64,000 nucleotides of DNA from Zerene cesonia (GCF_012273895.1 NC_052113.1:4826195-4890194); one strand, 5' to 3'; numbered from the stretch's first letter, positions 13,240 to 26,565 are shown. Notes: generated by a model from the sequence alone, not told the origin. Numbers and translations: made by a program.

Positions 13240-15058
13240 TTTGGCAGTTGATTTTTAGCTTATTTATTCGGAACCGTTAGCGTCGCGACGTCGATTGTTA
13301 TAAAATAGATGCTTTTGGAAGTTAAGGGCATTAAATCGTATGATTTCTTGTTAAATACTCCAATTTATTCCGCATTTAACCATATTTCGATCATAACTCA
13401 TATTCATTTATAATAATTATGGTAGTTTTGCATTCAGTACAAACATTGATAGCCTATGCACCTACATTTATTATTTATTACTCGATTGGAACAGTTCTTT
13501 TGTAGTCATTGTCAAGCTCTAAAGATGACTATTGTGGTCTAAGAAAATTCATCGCGTACAATAATGTTTCGATTAAAACCTAGATCTTAGGTAATAAAAG
13601 ATTTCATTCGAGAATCTTGACACAAGAACCATTTCTGTGAACACATAAAATTGTATATAAAATCATAAATGTTGTTAAATTATGTTGTATTATGTTGTTG
13701 TGTGTGTAATTAATATATAGCCTTTATCACTCAGTGAAGTTTCAACTTTTTAATGGTGAAATAATTTTTAAAATAGATCCAGTAGTAATTGTATGAAAAC
13801 ATTACATACAAACCAATCTTGCATTTTTATAATGTTAGTGTAGATATGTTTAATTAATAAACATATTTTAATGTAAACAAATCAATATTACAAATAGTTA
13901 CATTACGCTTTTCCTAGAATACACATTATATCAATTTTATACAGTAACTTCTTGTATTTGGGATACAGATAATAAGATAAACTTTATTTCGTGCCAGTTT
14001 TCGAAAAGAAAAAAAACATACTATTAAGTCCAGTAGTTCAATACTCATTTTTAAGTCATTTTTTAAAAGTTTGCATAACATTTTAATATTTCCTCATAAA
14101 TGTAATTTACGATAAAATTAACCGACACTGTCGCGCATACCATGCAAGAGTGTTATTACTATATGCCAACGTTATCGTCCATATAATTTAGTTAACGTGA
14201 TACAAAAGCCGAGGTTAATTTCGAATAAACTTTACACCTGTATCATTATTTACGACAAAAGAATATATTCCCTTCTTTTTATTTGTTTTTTTTTTTATTT
14301 ATGTTGTGTTTGAGGGTTTTATCGAGAATTAGCTAAAAACGTAATTGTCATGATTTTCAATAAGACTATTCATACTCATCATGGAATAAATGCAAAATGC
14401 CCAAAATTTACTACCTAATATAAGACTTTTTTCGTGCACGGTTGTTCAATGATTTCGGACAAATTGTGTGTAAAAAATAAACCAAATTTAAACGGCACCA
14501 AGGGGAAGACACCAGCTTTCAAATAAAAAAAGCATAATTAAAATCGGTTCACCCAATCGAAAGTTCTGAAGTACCAAACATAAAAATTACAGTCGAATTG
14601 AGAAACTCTCATATATTTCAAGTCGGTTGGAGAATATCTATTAATTTGCGATATTATGTTAAAGATACCAACAACACATACAAAATCGAAGGGATAATAG
14701 TAATAGTAACATTGAAACGCTGTATATAAATAGGAAGAAAGTGAATTTAAAAGCATTTATTTGATAAATATGTAATAATGTTATCATATAACACGTTACA
14801 TTGACCATTTAAAGCTGTCACCGGCGACGGACATCAAATAAATAGACAACAAAATCAATGGTTCCGAAGCGAAGGCTGATCGATCGATTTGAATAAAATA
14901 TTTGTTCGGTGTACCTACTGATTTGTACGCATACAACGTGGAAGAACGATATATTTTTTATTTCACTTTTTTTATTATTGAGCTGATGTTTATTAAAGTA
15001 AGGCAAGTTTTGAAACTGAATTTTGAAGGGTGTACAATTTGGGCAACAAAAATAAAAA
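13240..15058. other. Intergenic, nothing recognised
   Basis: AT-rich. Short ORFs only, none with coding character. Confidence 0.5.
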
Positions 15059-15332
15059 GAAAGGTGTGTTTGCGATTCACACACGATAGAAGTGAAACTT
15101 CAGTAAATCGACAAAAGAATGAGATGAATATATATAACAAGGGTAGGATAATTACAAAGTTTATTTGTTTAACAAAGAGGAGAGACCGATAATAGAAAAT
15201 AGTATGTATATTTCTGTCTCATTCTTTGTCGGCTTCATTCTACACATTTTTGTATTTGTGTCTCTCACCTGTCGTGTTTTCCGTTGCATGAGGTTTGAAA
15301 TCATAGCGATTCTAAAGAAGTTTCATTTCAAT
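15059..15332 (-). repeat. Foldback/MITE-like repeat H, copy 2
   Basis: Inverted copy of 2041-2246: ATAGAAGTGAAACTTCAGTA, ATTCTTTGTCGGCTTCATTC, and AAGAAGTTTCATTTC at the end. About 57 bp near 15138-15194 are absent from copy 1. Confidence 0.7.
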
Positions 15333-15842
15333 TAAAAATTTACGAAATATGTATATATGTTATTTTTTTATCTTTTATAATAACAAAATTGTTGTAATAA
15401 TAACAATTACTTTTTATGTCAGTTTAAATACTGTGTTTTCTGCATTTAAATTCCATTTTTATCACAGTTAAAGTGCCGAGAATCGAAACGATTCTTTAGC
15501 AGTTCCATGATATCATTAATTAATTAATGATAAGCCATGGCACGCATAATTCGACTTAATGTATTTCTGAAGTATGCTCACAAGTCATAAGATCCACAGG
15601 TATCCAATTCAATCATAAATAACTTCATCAGAACAATAATTATTTTCGTTAGAGAATGGTATAGCATGTTTAAAAGTTCATGTCAAAGGAAACTTTTAGG
15701 CAAATATTTATAAAAATATAATCTTTATGCATAAATTTAATAGAACAGCAAAGGTCAAGCAATTAATGTTGTTATTTAACATAATTTAAAACACACAAGG
15801 CATAATATTTACTTCTAGAATATTTGGTTTAAATGAATATAT

Positions 15843-15875
15843 TATAGCTGTTGCCGCAGCTTTGTTCGTGTGGTC
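15843..15875 (-). mobile_element. Helitron end fragment
   Basis: ATAGCTGTTGCCGCAGC and TTTGTTCGTGTGG look like a decayed hairpin terminus of a Lep1-type Helitron. Confidence 0.4.
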
Positions 15876-16576
15876 ATAGAAAATTGTAATATATAAAAGT
15901 GTTATAAAACATAATAAATTATTATTATTATATAATATAAATTATAATGTAATAAATTTCGAAGGGATTCAAAAGCGCATTATAATAGATCTTCCCATGG
16001 GATCAAGATGTTTAACTATGGTGAAAAATAGCCTGTCACTGCTTCCTCACTATCTAGACACAAAAATCATTACGTAAAATCACTTCATCGTAACGTGAAA
16101 GAAGGACAAACAAATAACAGAAACACTTTCACATTTATAAGTAATGATTGCAACAGTTTTAGTAAAAATATGCAGAACAAATTTTGGAAAACCGTCTTCT
16201 ATACATCTTAATCATATTTTTTATATAAGGGATTACAGATATTATTATTAATGAGCTCTCTCATTAAATTTACATTAAAAGATAGGCACATTATCTTTTT
16301 GCTTAATGGATAAAACCTCACCTTTTCATTACTATTGTGAGAGAATAACCCTCAAAGAAAAATTTTGCTAACGATACAAATTCTATGGATTTTTGTGTCA
16401 CAATTAAGGTATTATAGAGAAACTCGAGGAATTTAGGGCTGCGTGAGATTATTTAGCTACTGTAACAAAAAATATACAAGCTTGATGTGAGGGACAGAGG
16501 CAGCACCTTATTACTTCTCTTTATTGCAGGGAAACTAAGGTAATTTTTAGTTGCATTCCTAGAAGTATTTTATAAG

Positions 16577-16751
16577 GTGAAGTCCCGTATTTACATTTAT
16601 GGGGCAGATGAACATATAAAGATAAAGAGAAGATAAAGAATTATTTTGAAATTTGAATTTGTGCCCTGTTATGCTGCTAGAGGTCGTCTAGCAGGACACA
16701 GAAGGATGATTCTCGGATACGCGCGTTAACCACTCAACCAAGGAGGCAGTC
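16577..16751 (-). repeat. tRNA-derived SINE, family 2, diverged copy
   Basis: It shares both ends with the copy at 6112-6318 (CTCCTTGGTTGAGTGGTTAA head, ...ACGGGACTTCAC tail). The middle is diverged and the B box region is partly lost. Confidence 0.7.
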
Positions 16752-16772
16752 AGATATATTACAAGGTACAAA

Positions 16773-16997
16773 TCTAAATATATATAACTCAAAGGTGACT
16801 GACTCACTGGCATAGTGATCTATGCACAGCCCAAACCAATGGACGAATCGGTGTGAAATGTGGCATGCAGATAGATGTTATAACGTAGGCATCCGCTAAG
16901 AAAGAATTTTGATAAATTCTACCCCGAAGGAGATAAGGGATTTTGTGCCATGAAAATTTATTAAGACCGCGCAGGCGAAGCTGCGGGAAACAGCTAC
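16773..16997 (+). mobile_element. Helitron-like element, family E
   Basis: It starts TCTAAATATATATAACTCAA, has GACTGACTCACTGGC and a GCGCAGGCGAAGCTGCG hairpin, and ends CTAC. It sits 22 bp from a SINE family 2 copy. Confidence 0.7.
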
Positions 16998-17344
16998 TGT
17001 TATATATAGGTCATAAGATATGCTCAAAGCTTATATAAATAACGTAAGTTAGCACTAACATAAGATGTTGAAAAGTTTTATTCCTAAGCCCTTATAACAG
17101 ATTAAAGTTTCGACAAAGTTAGTTTTTTCCCTGTTCAGAATTAAGAGGGATTACTTAGTTCGTTTACAAACTTTTCAATGTAATAAAGCTTATTATGGCT
17201 AGTGATCAAGATTTTGTTTAATTAAAGTAAAAAAGGTTTGTGATGGTTAATACTATGATTGAATAAAAATAAATTTCTAAATTATCTTATAACATCAATA
17301 TTTATATAAAAATATACAGTCATTCGTTTAGAAAGTTTTTTTTA

Positions 17345-17410
17345 TGTCATAGTCGGCAATGGAGCTGGCTGGACGCCTGATTGTAAGCACTACCACCGCC
17401 CATGAACTCC
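17345..17410 (+). repeat. Dispersed repeat G, fragment
   Basis: ATAGTCGGCAATGGAGCTGG and ACTACCACCGCCCATGAAC match the copy at 1497. Confidence 0.65.
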
Positions 17411-17461
17411 ATGACTCCCACATTAAAAGTTTAACAAATAAACGGAATCATAATTACTAAT

Positions 17462-17665
17462 GATTAGTTTCGCGTAGCCGAAGGAAATATCACGTAGTTC
17501 CCGATCCCTTGGGATTTCTGGGACAAATGATGAATGGGAAAAAAAACTATCCTAAGCCCTTTTTCGGGCCCCAAACTATCTCTGCACCAAATTTCATCCA
17601 AATCGATTCGGTTTAGACATGAAGAAGATACAGACAGAGCTACTTTCACACAATATTAGTATCGA
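17462..17665 (-). repeat. Helitron-like dispersed repeat fragment
   Basis: CGCGTAGCCGAAGG, CAAATTTCATCCAAATCGATTC and CACAATATTAGTATCG are recurring segments. The first 120 bp of the repeat pair at 42446 shares the CAAATTTCATCCAAATCG segment. Confidence 0.5.
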
Positions 17666-18514
17666 GAAGGGATTGCTATAGATATTAAGTGAAAATCCCC
17701 TATTTTGTACATTTAAACAGATAAGAATTTTGTTCTATAAGTATGCGTTATTTAGTATTTATATTTTTTTCTAAAGGTACCATAAGTGTTAGCCACAGTA
17801 GGAAAAAAAAAATCCGTTATAGAAGCTATTTAGAACATTTAAAATTCAGTCAATACACAATTCAGACATATTACCTCATATATATCTCACATCACAAAGG
17901 TCACAACTTTAACCATCGCGTGACTACAAAAATCATTTTAGTCGATACATTACTTTTAGGCATTCTCGTAATTAAGGATGAGAAATCGAATATTCTTCAA
18001 AGCACACGGGCGGTTTAATATTTAAGTACAGCTAGTGAAAAGTTTTAATTGAGTTACATACTACAATTATTTGCTCTGTATTTATAGACTGTAGTCATTA
18101 ATATGAAATTCGAACTTTATTTATTATTCACTGTTCTCTAGGTCTTCAATTAACTTGGCCTATATTATACAAATTCTGTAATAATATGGGGGCCAAAAAT
18201 CGTATTGACTTGATTTTTAAATGAAGTAAATGACATACATATATATAATGAGAATATCTTATTCTCAATAAGATAATATTTATGAACTCATACTAACTAC
18301 ACTCTATACTCATATAACTCATATGACCTAATATTTATCATCTTTTTATTGATTCAAAATATACACATTGTATGAGTATGTTTTTTTTAATAATTACATT
18401 TTCTAAAACCATTGTTAAATATTATATGTAACAGCGGCGGTACACGCAATGATATTATAATACAACATAAATACATTTTAATCCATTGTATAATTAAATA
18501 ATAATGTAAATTAC

Positions 18515-18575
18515 CTTTCTGATTTCGTTCATTTTCTTTTTCCGTCTTGAACAAATCTATGAACTCGACACTCAT
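18515..18575 (-). CDS. Possible first coding exon of an unidentified gene
   Basis: On the minus strand, ATG at 18575 (context TAAAATGAG) opens a charged 20-residue peptide starting MSVEFIDLFKTEK and ends at a strong donor (CAGAAAG/GTAATT). An in-frame TAA lies upstream, and a short upstream ORF (9 codons, start near 18650) precedes it. A CpG-rich patch 160-260 bp upstream looks like a promoter. The next exon, at lower coordinates, was not found, and the family is not recognised. Confidence 0.3.
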
Positions 18576-18737
18576 TTTACAAAATAATAAATAACTTTTC
18601 CAAAACAATTGACATAAACTCTTTACATCCGTGAAAAAATTAAATGCCACATCGTTAATTTTTGAGTTTGGAATGCAGTATAAAAAAAAATAACTAAACG
18701 TTCTAAAATTAAAAAGTTATAATATAAAGACTTTGTT

Positions 18738-18838
18738 TTTCGTATTCTCTTTCGAGAGGAGCGCTTTCCGAACGCGACGCGCGGCTACGTCCGTCTACGA
18801 CGTAGCACTGGTTGGTTCACTCGACACTATATTCAATA
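18738..18838 (-). promoter_or_regulatory. CpG-rich promoter-like patch
   Basis: About 100 bp with many CpG steps (GAACGCGACGCGCGGC, GTCCGTCTACGACG) in otherwise very AT-poor-in-CpG surroundings. It lies just upstream of a minus-strand ATG/donor pair at 18515-18575. It could instead drive a plus-strand transcript. Confidence 0.4.
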
Positions 18839-18839
18839 T

Positions 18840-20380
18840 TATTTTGTGAGGGCGCGACTTTTGATTTTTCTTTTTTATTCGTGTTTTTTTTCAATTCTGT
18901 TATGACGTTTCCACGCATTATTTTACACTACGACCTTTAATGGGAGCGATATACAATCAAATACTATTAATGTCATAATGGGTAAATTAAAAATGCGATA
19001 AGATTTTTTTGAATTAGCTCGTTTCTATGATGATGTGTAAATAATGGTATATATATATTAATGAAATCTCTGTCATTTTATGTTTATTTATTATATTTTG
19101 TTTTTACTAAATGGCATAATATGATTTTCACAGGCTTCAGAAAAACGTCCATTTAAAGTTCATGTTTACGTTTCATTTATATTTATTTTATTTGATATAA
19201 AAGAGAAATATACACGCTTTCTGCACAATTTTTTAAATGTATGTATTCATCTCTGTATCAATAAATTGTACATTTATAAAATAGAAAAACATTTTATGTT
19301 AATTGAATTAAAAACTGAGTGTAATGATGTATTGAATTCATGGGATATTGTTGTTCTTTTAGAATTAATATTTATGTTAACTAAACGATCGAATTGTATA
19401 AATGAACATGAAATATTATAGTATGCTTTGTCTTTTTTATCCAATTTTGTTACTTATAATATTAATTTGGTATAGTAAACACCTACTTAGTGTCTAAAAT
19501 CCCTAAACGTATAAGATTAAACAAAATACTTAATTTTAGATCGCAATTAAGTGCCCATTGAAAGCATTTTACTTGAGTTATTTTCCTCACGTTTTAAATC
19601 GTATTATTGAAATGGAGATTGTGAATAATCTCAAAACGAATTATAAAGTTCGTTTTGAGCTGTAATAGCTGTGAATGATTTTGTCGTAACAAACGACCGT
19701 AATAAGTTTAAAACATTTTCCATTTAATGAAATGAATGAGTGAAAACAATTTTATTGTACACAACAAAATTAAAAATAAATTGCGTTGCACCATTTCGTT
19801 CTTACTACTAATTACCTATCTTACTAACATAAAACTTTAACAAAACTCTGTCCTGTCGATTATTAGCGATTTTATCCAATCAGCTCAGTATTTTCATCTA
19901 TTTGTATTAGTTTATAATCGGTGGAAGAAATATATTGTTCATATTTGTTTAATTTATCACACCGATTAGACTTCATCTATAAAATATATCTACAACTAAT
20001 ACGTAAAAAGATAATATGACATTGTTTTAACACTGATAAATCAAAGCCATTTTAACACAAACGTTAACAGTAAAATCTATTCACAAATCATTTGCGTAAA
20101 TCCGCGATTTATCGGTATTTATATTTACACGTATTCTATACGAGAGGGTATTGACCTGAATCGTCAGTTTTACCGTTATAACCGTACGAGATAATATTAT
20201 TGAAGGAACTTAAGTATTCCGTTTGTAATCACATACTTGAGCTAAAATGTTACAATGATATTACCGATATACATGATATGTATTGATAATACTCGTACAA
20301 TTGAATTTTTTCTCTCCCACAATCTTATTTGGTCAATGACTTTTATATAAGGCATATTTGGAAGTCAATAGAGGTAATAG
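18840..20380. other. Intergenic
   Basis: AT-rich. Only the inverted repeat at 19630 stands out. If the CpG patch at 18.74 kb drives the plus strand, a first exon should lie here, but I found none. Confidence 0.45.
19630..19659. repeat. Inverted repeat, 11-bp arms
   Basis: CTCAAAACGAA and TTCGTTTTGAG with an 8-base loop. Confidence 0.9.
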
Positions 20381-20576
20381 ACCATCACCACTGCTTCAAC
20401 GGTGAAGGAAAATATCGTGAGGAAACCGGCATGTCCAAGAATTAAAAGTTCGACGGCATGTGACATCTGCCAACCCGCACTTGGCCAGCGTGGTGGATTA
20501 TGGCCTGAACCCTCATAGGAGGCCTGAGTCCCAGCAGTGGGAACATATATGGGCTGATGATGATGATGATGATGAG
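20381..20576 (+). repeat. SINE family 1, 5'-truncated
   Basis: It matches the body and tail of the copy at 2711-3009, from ACGGTGAAGGAAAA to a (GAT)n tail, but lacks the tRNA head with the A and B boxes. Confidence 0.85.
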
Positions 20577-20650
20577 AGGTAATAGGTATATACTGTAGAA
20601 ATAGAAGCAATTGTTTTTGTTAAATTCCATTTACATTAAAAAAGCGATAG

Positions 20651-20840
20651 TATGTGAGGATGGATATACATACACATACGTGTATGTTTGTTACTCTTTC
20701 AAGCAAAAACTACTAAACCGATTACAATGAAATTTGGAATGTTAGATAGCTGGACAACTAGAATAACATATAGGCACTTTTCGTCCCTATATTCCTACGG
20801 GATACATACTTACACGAGCGAAACTAAGAGGCGCAGCTCG
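20651..20840 (+). mobile_element. Helitron family A, diverged
   Basis: The interior (TTACTCTTTCAAGCAAAAAC, ATTCCTACGGGATAC) matches family A. The 5' end is degraded and the 3' end reads CTCG instead of CTAG. Confidence 0.7.
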
Positions 20841-21233
20841 TATCACATAATCAAATATTGACGATGTGTCGGTTTTTAAACGGTTTTCAATTACATAAGT
20901 ATCTCGTTTTAAGTTTAAATAACAAATTTAATTAAAATCAAGTCTTAATTAAAGTTACATTAATTTATACACATTTAAAACGATAAATACAATGGAGTTG
21001 TTAATGGAATCGGAAATCGTGAGTTGCAGTTGAATAAATTAGCATAAAATTTCGCGTGTTTGCTAAAGTACATTAATTATATTATACTCCAATTAAAATA
21101 CCACACAAGAAATATATTCTATTATTTCGCGCCTTTTCTCAATAAAATATAGCTTATGACTCTTTCCGAGGAAAATAATGCAATCGGATACTTATAAAAA
21201 GACTTTTGGCTCAAAATAGTCTTTAATAAAATA

Positions 21234-21375
21234 ATAGCTTTTGCCCGCGGCTTCGCACGCGTTAAATTCGGAGTAGTTTAATAGATGTTATTGTACGTAT
21301 AAACCTTCCTTAAATCACTATCTATTAAAAAGAACCTTATTAAAATCCGTTGCGTTGTTTGATACTTTATAGTGA
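21234..21375 (-). mobile_element. Helitron family D
   Basis: TTGCCCGCGGCTTCGCACGC then ATAAACCTTCC and TATAGTGA. The terminal CTAG is mutated. A family-B copy lies about 50 bp to the right. Confidence 0.72.
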
Positions 21376-21426
21376 TACAACTAAGGCACAGTGTCATAAA
21401 AACACTTTTTGACCAATGTCATAATG

Positions 21427-21601
21427 CTAATAAGCCGACCTGTAACAATGTTCTGTCTTACTCTTATCTTATGTATGAAATGTAGATGGGCCGATTCTCA
21501 GACCTACCCGATATGTGCACAAATTTTCATAAGACTCGGTCCAGCCGTTTCGGAGGAGTATGTTAACTATCATTGTCACTCGAGAATTTCATATATATAG
21601 A
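21427..21601 (-). mobile_element. Helitron family B
   Basis: Minus-strand copy of the element at 42581, from TCTATATATATGAAATTCTC to a diverged end. CTAG reads TTAG on that strand. Confidence 0.7.
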
Positions 21602-22097
21602 GAAGTATTAACAAATATTTTGTTGTTTGGTGTTAATAATTGACAAAAAAGGAAGTTGTTTAAAAGTTGTAAATTATAATTATTTTCAAAATCATTATCT
21701 ATAGAATAAAGGTTTCCTTTGGATGCCACAATAAAAGGTATGAATAGATACTTGTAACACATAAATAATATACCACTAAATATTCGCACTAACATCTTTA
21801 AATTTGAAGCCATAAAAATTTATATGACCGCACCGCAAAACATATATTTTTTGACCTTCAGTACCGCAATATATCAGCGGGCCTTTCGTTAGCGAATGTT
21901 TTCATTTAATTATTCGAGGAAATTTGTATTATTATTACGTTTAGTACATTTCAATTATTTTGTTCATAAATGGTTAAATTGTTGTTTTTAAATGAACGAG
22001 AATCGCTAATTAAAATGTCTGTGAATACTTAGTCTGGCCATAAATACTGTTACACTTAATTATAAAAAAATATTACATTTGAATTTCGAATCTGTCA

Positions 22098-23097
22098 NNN
22101 NNNNNNNNNNNNNNNNNNNNNNNNNNNNNNNNNNNNNNNNNNNNNNNNNNNNNNNNNNNNNNNNNNNNNNNNNNNNNNNNNNNNNNNNNNNNNNNNNNNN
22201 NNNNNNNNNNNNNNNNNNNNNNNNNNNNNNNNNNNNNNNNNNNNNNNNNNNNNNNNNNNNNNNNNNNNNNNNNNNNNNNNNNNNNNNNNNNNNNNNNNNN
22301 NNNNNNNNNNNNNNNNNNNNNNNNNNNNNNNNNNNNNNNNNNNNNNNNNNNNNNNNNNNNNNNNNNNNNNNNNNNNNNNNNNNNNNNNNNNNNNNNNNNN
22401 NNNNNNNNNNNNNNNNNNNNNNNNNNNNNNNNNNNNNNNNNNNNNNNNNNNNNNNNNNNNNNNNNNNNNNNNNNNNNNNNNNNNNNNNNNNNNNNNNNNN
22501 NNNNNNNNNNNNNNNNNNNNNNNNNNNNNNNNNNNNNNNNNNNNNNNNNNNNNNNNNNNNNNNNNNNNNNNNNNNNNNNNNNNNNNNNNNNNNNNNNNNN
22601 NNNNNNNNNNNNNNNNNNNNNNNNNNNNNNNNNNNNNNNNNNNNNNNNNNNNNNNNNNNNNNNNNNNNNNNNNNNNNNNNNNNNNNNNNNNNNNNNNNNN
22701 NNNNNNNNNNNNNNNNNNNNNNNNNNNNNNNNNNNNNNNNNNNNNNNNNNNNNNNNNNNNNNNNNNNNNNNNNNNNNNNNNNNNNNNNNNNNNNNNNNNN
22801 NNNNNNNNNNNNNNNNNNNNNNNNNNNNNNNNNNNNNNNNNNNNNNNNNNNNNNNNNNNNNNNNNNNNNNNNNNNNNNNNNNNNNNNNNNNNNNNNNNNN
22901 NNNNNNNNNNNNNNNNNNNNNNNNNNNNNNNNNNNNNNNNNNNNNNNNNNNNNNNNNNNNNNNNNNNNNNNNNNNNNNNNNNNNNNNNNNNNNNNNNNNN
23001 NNNNNNNNNNNNNNNNNNNNNNNNNNNNNNNNNNNNNNNNNNNNNNNNNNNNNNNNNNNNNNNNNNNNNNNNNNNNNNNNNNNNNNNNNNNNNNNNN
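22098..23097. other. Assembly gap, 1000 N
   Basis: Exactly 1000 N, the usual placeholder for a scaffold join of unknown size. Apparent open frames across it are artefacts. Confidence 0.99.
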
Positions 23098-25108
23098 AAG
23101 TAATAAATGTTATTTGCAGTTAACAATTTTCTTTTTTCTTTATTACAATATTTATGGCAAGACTAGGTATAGAGGGTGGAAATGTTAAATAGGCCCTGCA
23201 GGAATAGTACTTACTGGATACTGGATATAGCCATTTTTACTAAAATAAAACATTATTTATTAAAAGAAATCATGCTCATTTTTAGGTATATCTTTAGTAT
23301 ATAAAATTACTACCTTATAAGAATGAAAACTTATATTTGTCTCTCAATGTTAAGGCAACGGGAATTTAATATTTCGGACCCTAGTTACACGCACCTGTTG
23401 TATAAATTGTGTTTTAGTTTGAAGCTTATATATTATACGAAGAGAAAAGTTCTGCTAACAATATCATATTTTGTTATCTTCTCTCGCTGTTAATAATTTT
23501 GCTGAGACATTGTGTTTGTCCCAAGGAGTTTAAATTACATACTGCGAAATATTTACCATTTCTTTTGGTTATAAATTGTATAGAAAGAAGATATAAACAT
23601 TCTTGGATAGAGTTAGAATAAATAGTATATTTTACGTGTCATTACTTGGTAAAATAAAGAAAAAATATAATACGACAGTTAAATAAGATAAATACTTATG
23701 GTACTAACTGACTATTTGACATATTTAAGAATTTTATATTTAATGATCAAATCTATTTTCAGATTAAAATGTCAGAACAATATAAGTAGGCCAAGCCTTA
23801 CAAAGAAAAACAACTAGGAAATGCAGCTAACTACAATTTAGACAATGCCAAACCGCATAACATTTGAGCCAAATTTTATAACTGAAAATATTTTTTGGAT
23901 GCTTAGTGAGATGTCAGTTTGTTGACTTACATTTAAAGGTTAAATGAGCACTCAGCAAACTGCTATTCACTGCAAAAGCGCATATTGATATCAATGCAGT
24001 ATATTGATTAATCATGCAGCAGTTATCATGTCGATTATAATCTATTAGGCCACGTATTCATGATAAACATTTGAACAGCAATGTTGGTGGAAATTAAGTT
24101 TGACGTTGATGGTAGAGAACATTCATCAGCGTGTGCTATACGTAGTGTTGCCAGCAACACATTGCCAGCGACTCCTCAAGATCTTGTTTCAACTTTGTTG
24201 CTAAATAAATGTTTACCATAACTAGGGGCTTTAGTCTCCAAAGTTTCAGTTCTCTTCGGCTCGTCAGTCATCGAAATTTACACAGTTACTCAATTAATTA
24301 AAGTGATAACCTACCCTAAATAAACTGTGGTCTCTAGTTTGCATCACATCTTCCACGAACTGTTTCACTTACAGATCATATATTACTAGATAACGCTAAC
24401 GATCGTGTCAGTCTCCGTTTGGAAATTATGCTGGAAGCTCGCAATAAAGCTATACTGGTATTGCGTAATCAACATGCATGTAAGTCAACTGTGACTTATG
24501 TGTATTAAAATGATAATACACAAGACAATCTGGAAGTTTATACTACAAAAATAAGATTAAAATTACTGTGGATATTCCTTAATATCTTTAATTTTTAGAT
24601 CATTGCGAACCAACGATGCATGATAACATAAGTAATAATTTTGCCATTTCCTACAACACAGGATTCTATTTAAACGATATGCACACAGATTTTTACATTT
24701 ACATTATTTTTCAACCGTATATATAATAAATAGAATATATAATGCGGCATAAAACAAATAATAAAGAAAAGCTTATTTATCGGCGCGAGCAGATTGTGTG
24801 AGATAATTTTCAAAATCAATTGATCAGATTAGAATAGACGGTTTTCATTCAAATTGAGAAAATTACTCCGTCTAATTTAATGTGTGGTCTGTGGTTTCAG
24901 TGTAATCATTTTATACATACATGTATGTGTGTGTGCTTTCATGCACTGAAGCTGGTATTGAACGATTTTAATTAAGATATAGCTTCGATAACATATTGTG
25001 CGGAAAAGACTGGTGTTGCATTTCAAGCCCCTTTGATCTGTTAAGAATATGCAATACAATACTTTATGTCTGAGCAATAGAAGCCATCTTTCGTTGTTTA
25101 TTTAACAC
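23098..25108. other. Intergenic after gap 1
   Basis: AT-rich. A GC-richer stretch with a GTGTTGC-CA-GCAACAC hairpin lies at 24145-24160. No ORF was supported. Confidence 0.45.
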
Positions 25109-25310
25109 TAGCTGCGCCCCGCCGTTTCACCCACGTAAGTCCGTATCCCGTTGGAATATCGGGATAAAAAGTTGCCTATATGTTTTCCAATTGTCCAGCT
25201 GTCTACGTATCAAATTTCATTGCAATCGGTTGAGTAGGAATTTTTTGTGAAAGAGCAACAAACACACACACACATCCTTACAAACTTTCGCATTTATAAT
25301 ATTAGTAGGA
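25109..25310 (-). mobile_element. Non-autonomous Helitron, family A
   Basis: On the minus strand TCCTACTAATATTATAAATG leads to a GC-rich hairpin and CTAG. Both termini are intact. Confidence 0.83.
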
Positions 25311-26177
25311 TTATTTACTTCATTATAATTTTGACGATAATAGAGTGTAATAGAATAGCAATAGCAATATGCAATAATACAGATAAGTAATGTTATTTTA
25401 ATTTAGTTTTGTTTTACACACAACATTTTGTTCACGTCTTGCCATTCCAACCATAGTAGGTACCATATCTAAACGAATAATGAAAAATTTCATTAATTCT
25501 AAAATAATGCATCTTAACAGAAACTCAAGGTCAAATAGAAATAAAAAAATGATTTAAATTACCTTGAAAAGAAAAGGTTTCAGAACTTTAATGTTTTCGT
25601 CGAATGGTTTTCGTAGCTCCTATTGTTGACTTGTCAGATAAAAGCAATGATTTAGAGTCAAGAATATAAACGTTACAATAACGATAAGATGTGTATGACA
25701 ACTGAGTAAAAATAAATAAAAAAGCTATAAATTAGAGTAAAGCATAAACTAAACAATTGATGTGAATAAAAATTAATACCGTAATATTGTTATATTGTTT
25801 TCATATTTCTGATTTTAATATCAGTGTTCTCAACGTGTTCCAATTCTGAAAATATATGCCATGACCCAAAAATAGATTATCGTGTAGAAACCTCTTTATT
25901 TTGGCTTAATAAAAACGGACCACATTTTTATGTAGTCCTCGTGGGCTTTACTAGAGCATAGTTTATGGCTGCGTAGTATTTAACGACACTTAAATAGGCA
26001 GTAAAATTTATATTGGCCGAGTAATACAAGCAGGGGCTTAATGGCTTCGGAAGTGGATTAAACTATATTTGCTTTCAACGATTATGCACGCTTTACTGGA
26101 AATGATAGATTTGTTTTATTGTGACGAAAATAAATTGCATATCCCGCTTAGCGCGTGTGTTAGTCCCGTTTTTATTA

Positions 26178-26340
26178 TTTATTTCATATCGGGCAACTGA
26201 GCTGGTGATTCGCCTGATGGTAAGCGATCACCACCGCCCGTGAACATTCGCCGAGGTGGTGCGTCTGCTAATGCTGCCCTCTTTTAAGGGGTAAGAGAAA
26301 AGGAAAAGATTGACGACAGGAAAGAAGGAATGGACTAGAA
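26178..26340 (+). repeat. Dispersed repeat G
   Basis: TTTCATATCGGGCAACTGAG, GATGGTAAGCGATCACCACC and GTGAACATTCGCCGAGG, followed by a purine-rich run, match the copy at 1497. Confidence 0.68.
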
Positions 26341-26565
26341 AGTATCTTTATAGTAAAATCATTACAATTAGTTTGTTAATTTAAAGTAATGCATTTTTAA
26401 TAGTTGCCCGCATTAAACATGTATATGATTTTGCTGTTCTGTACGTTCATCATGTAAGAAGCGTCCGGATTGCTAATTTTTACAAAGCTTGGTATATATT
26501 ATACTGATGAAGTTGATTATTTTTAAATAAATATTAATTACTGTTTTGAATATTTTCTTTAATAA

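Noticed and set aside
18387..18650. 87-residue ORF with a membrane-like start on the minus strand
   Set aside because: Its first codon is GTG, not a normal animal start, and the reading passes a strong donor at 18514. Only the inner ATG-to-donor part was kept.
22079..23188. Open frames over 340 residues on both strands
   Set aside because: They run through 1000 N and have no real codons inside.
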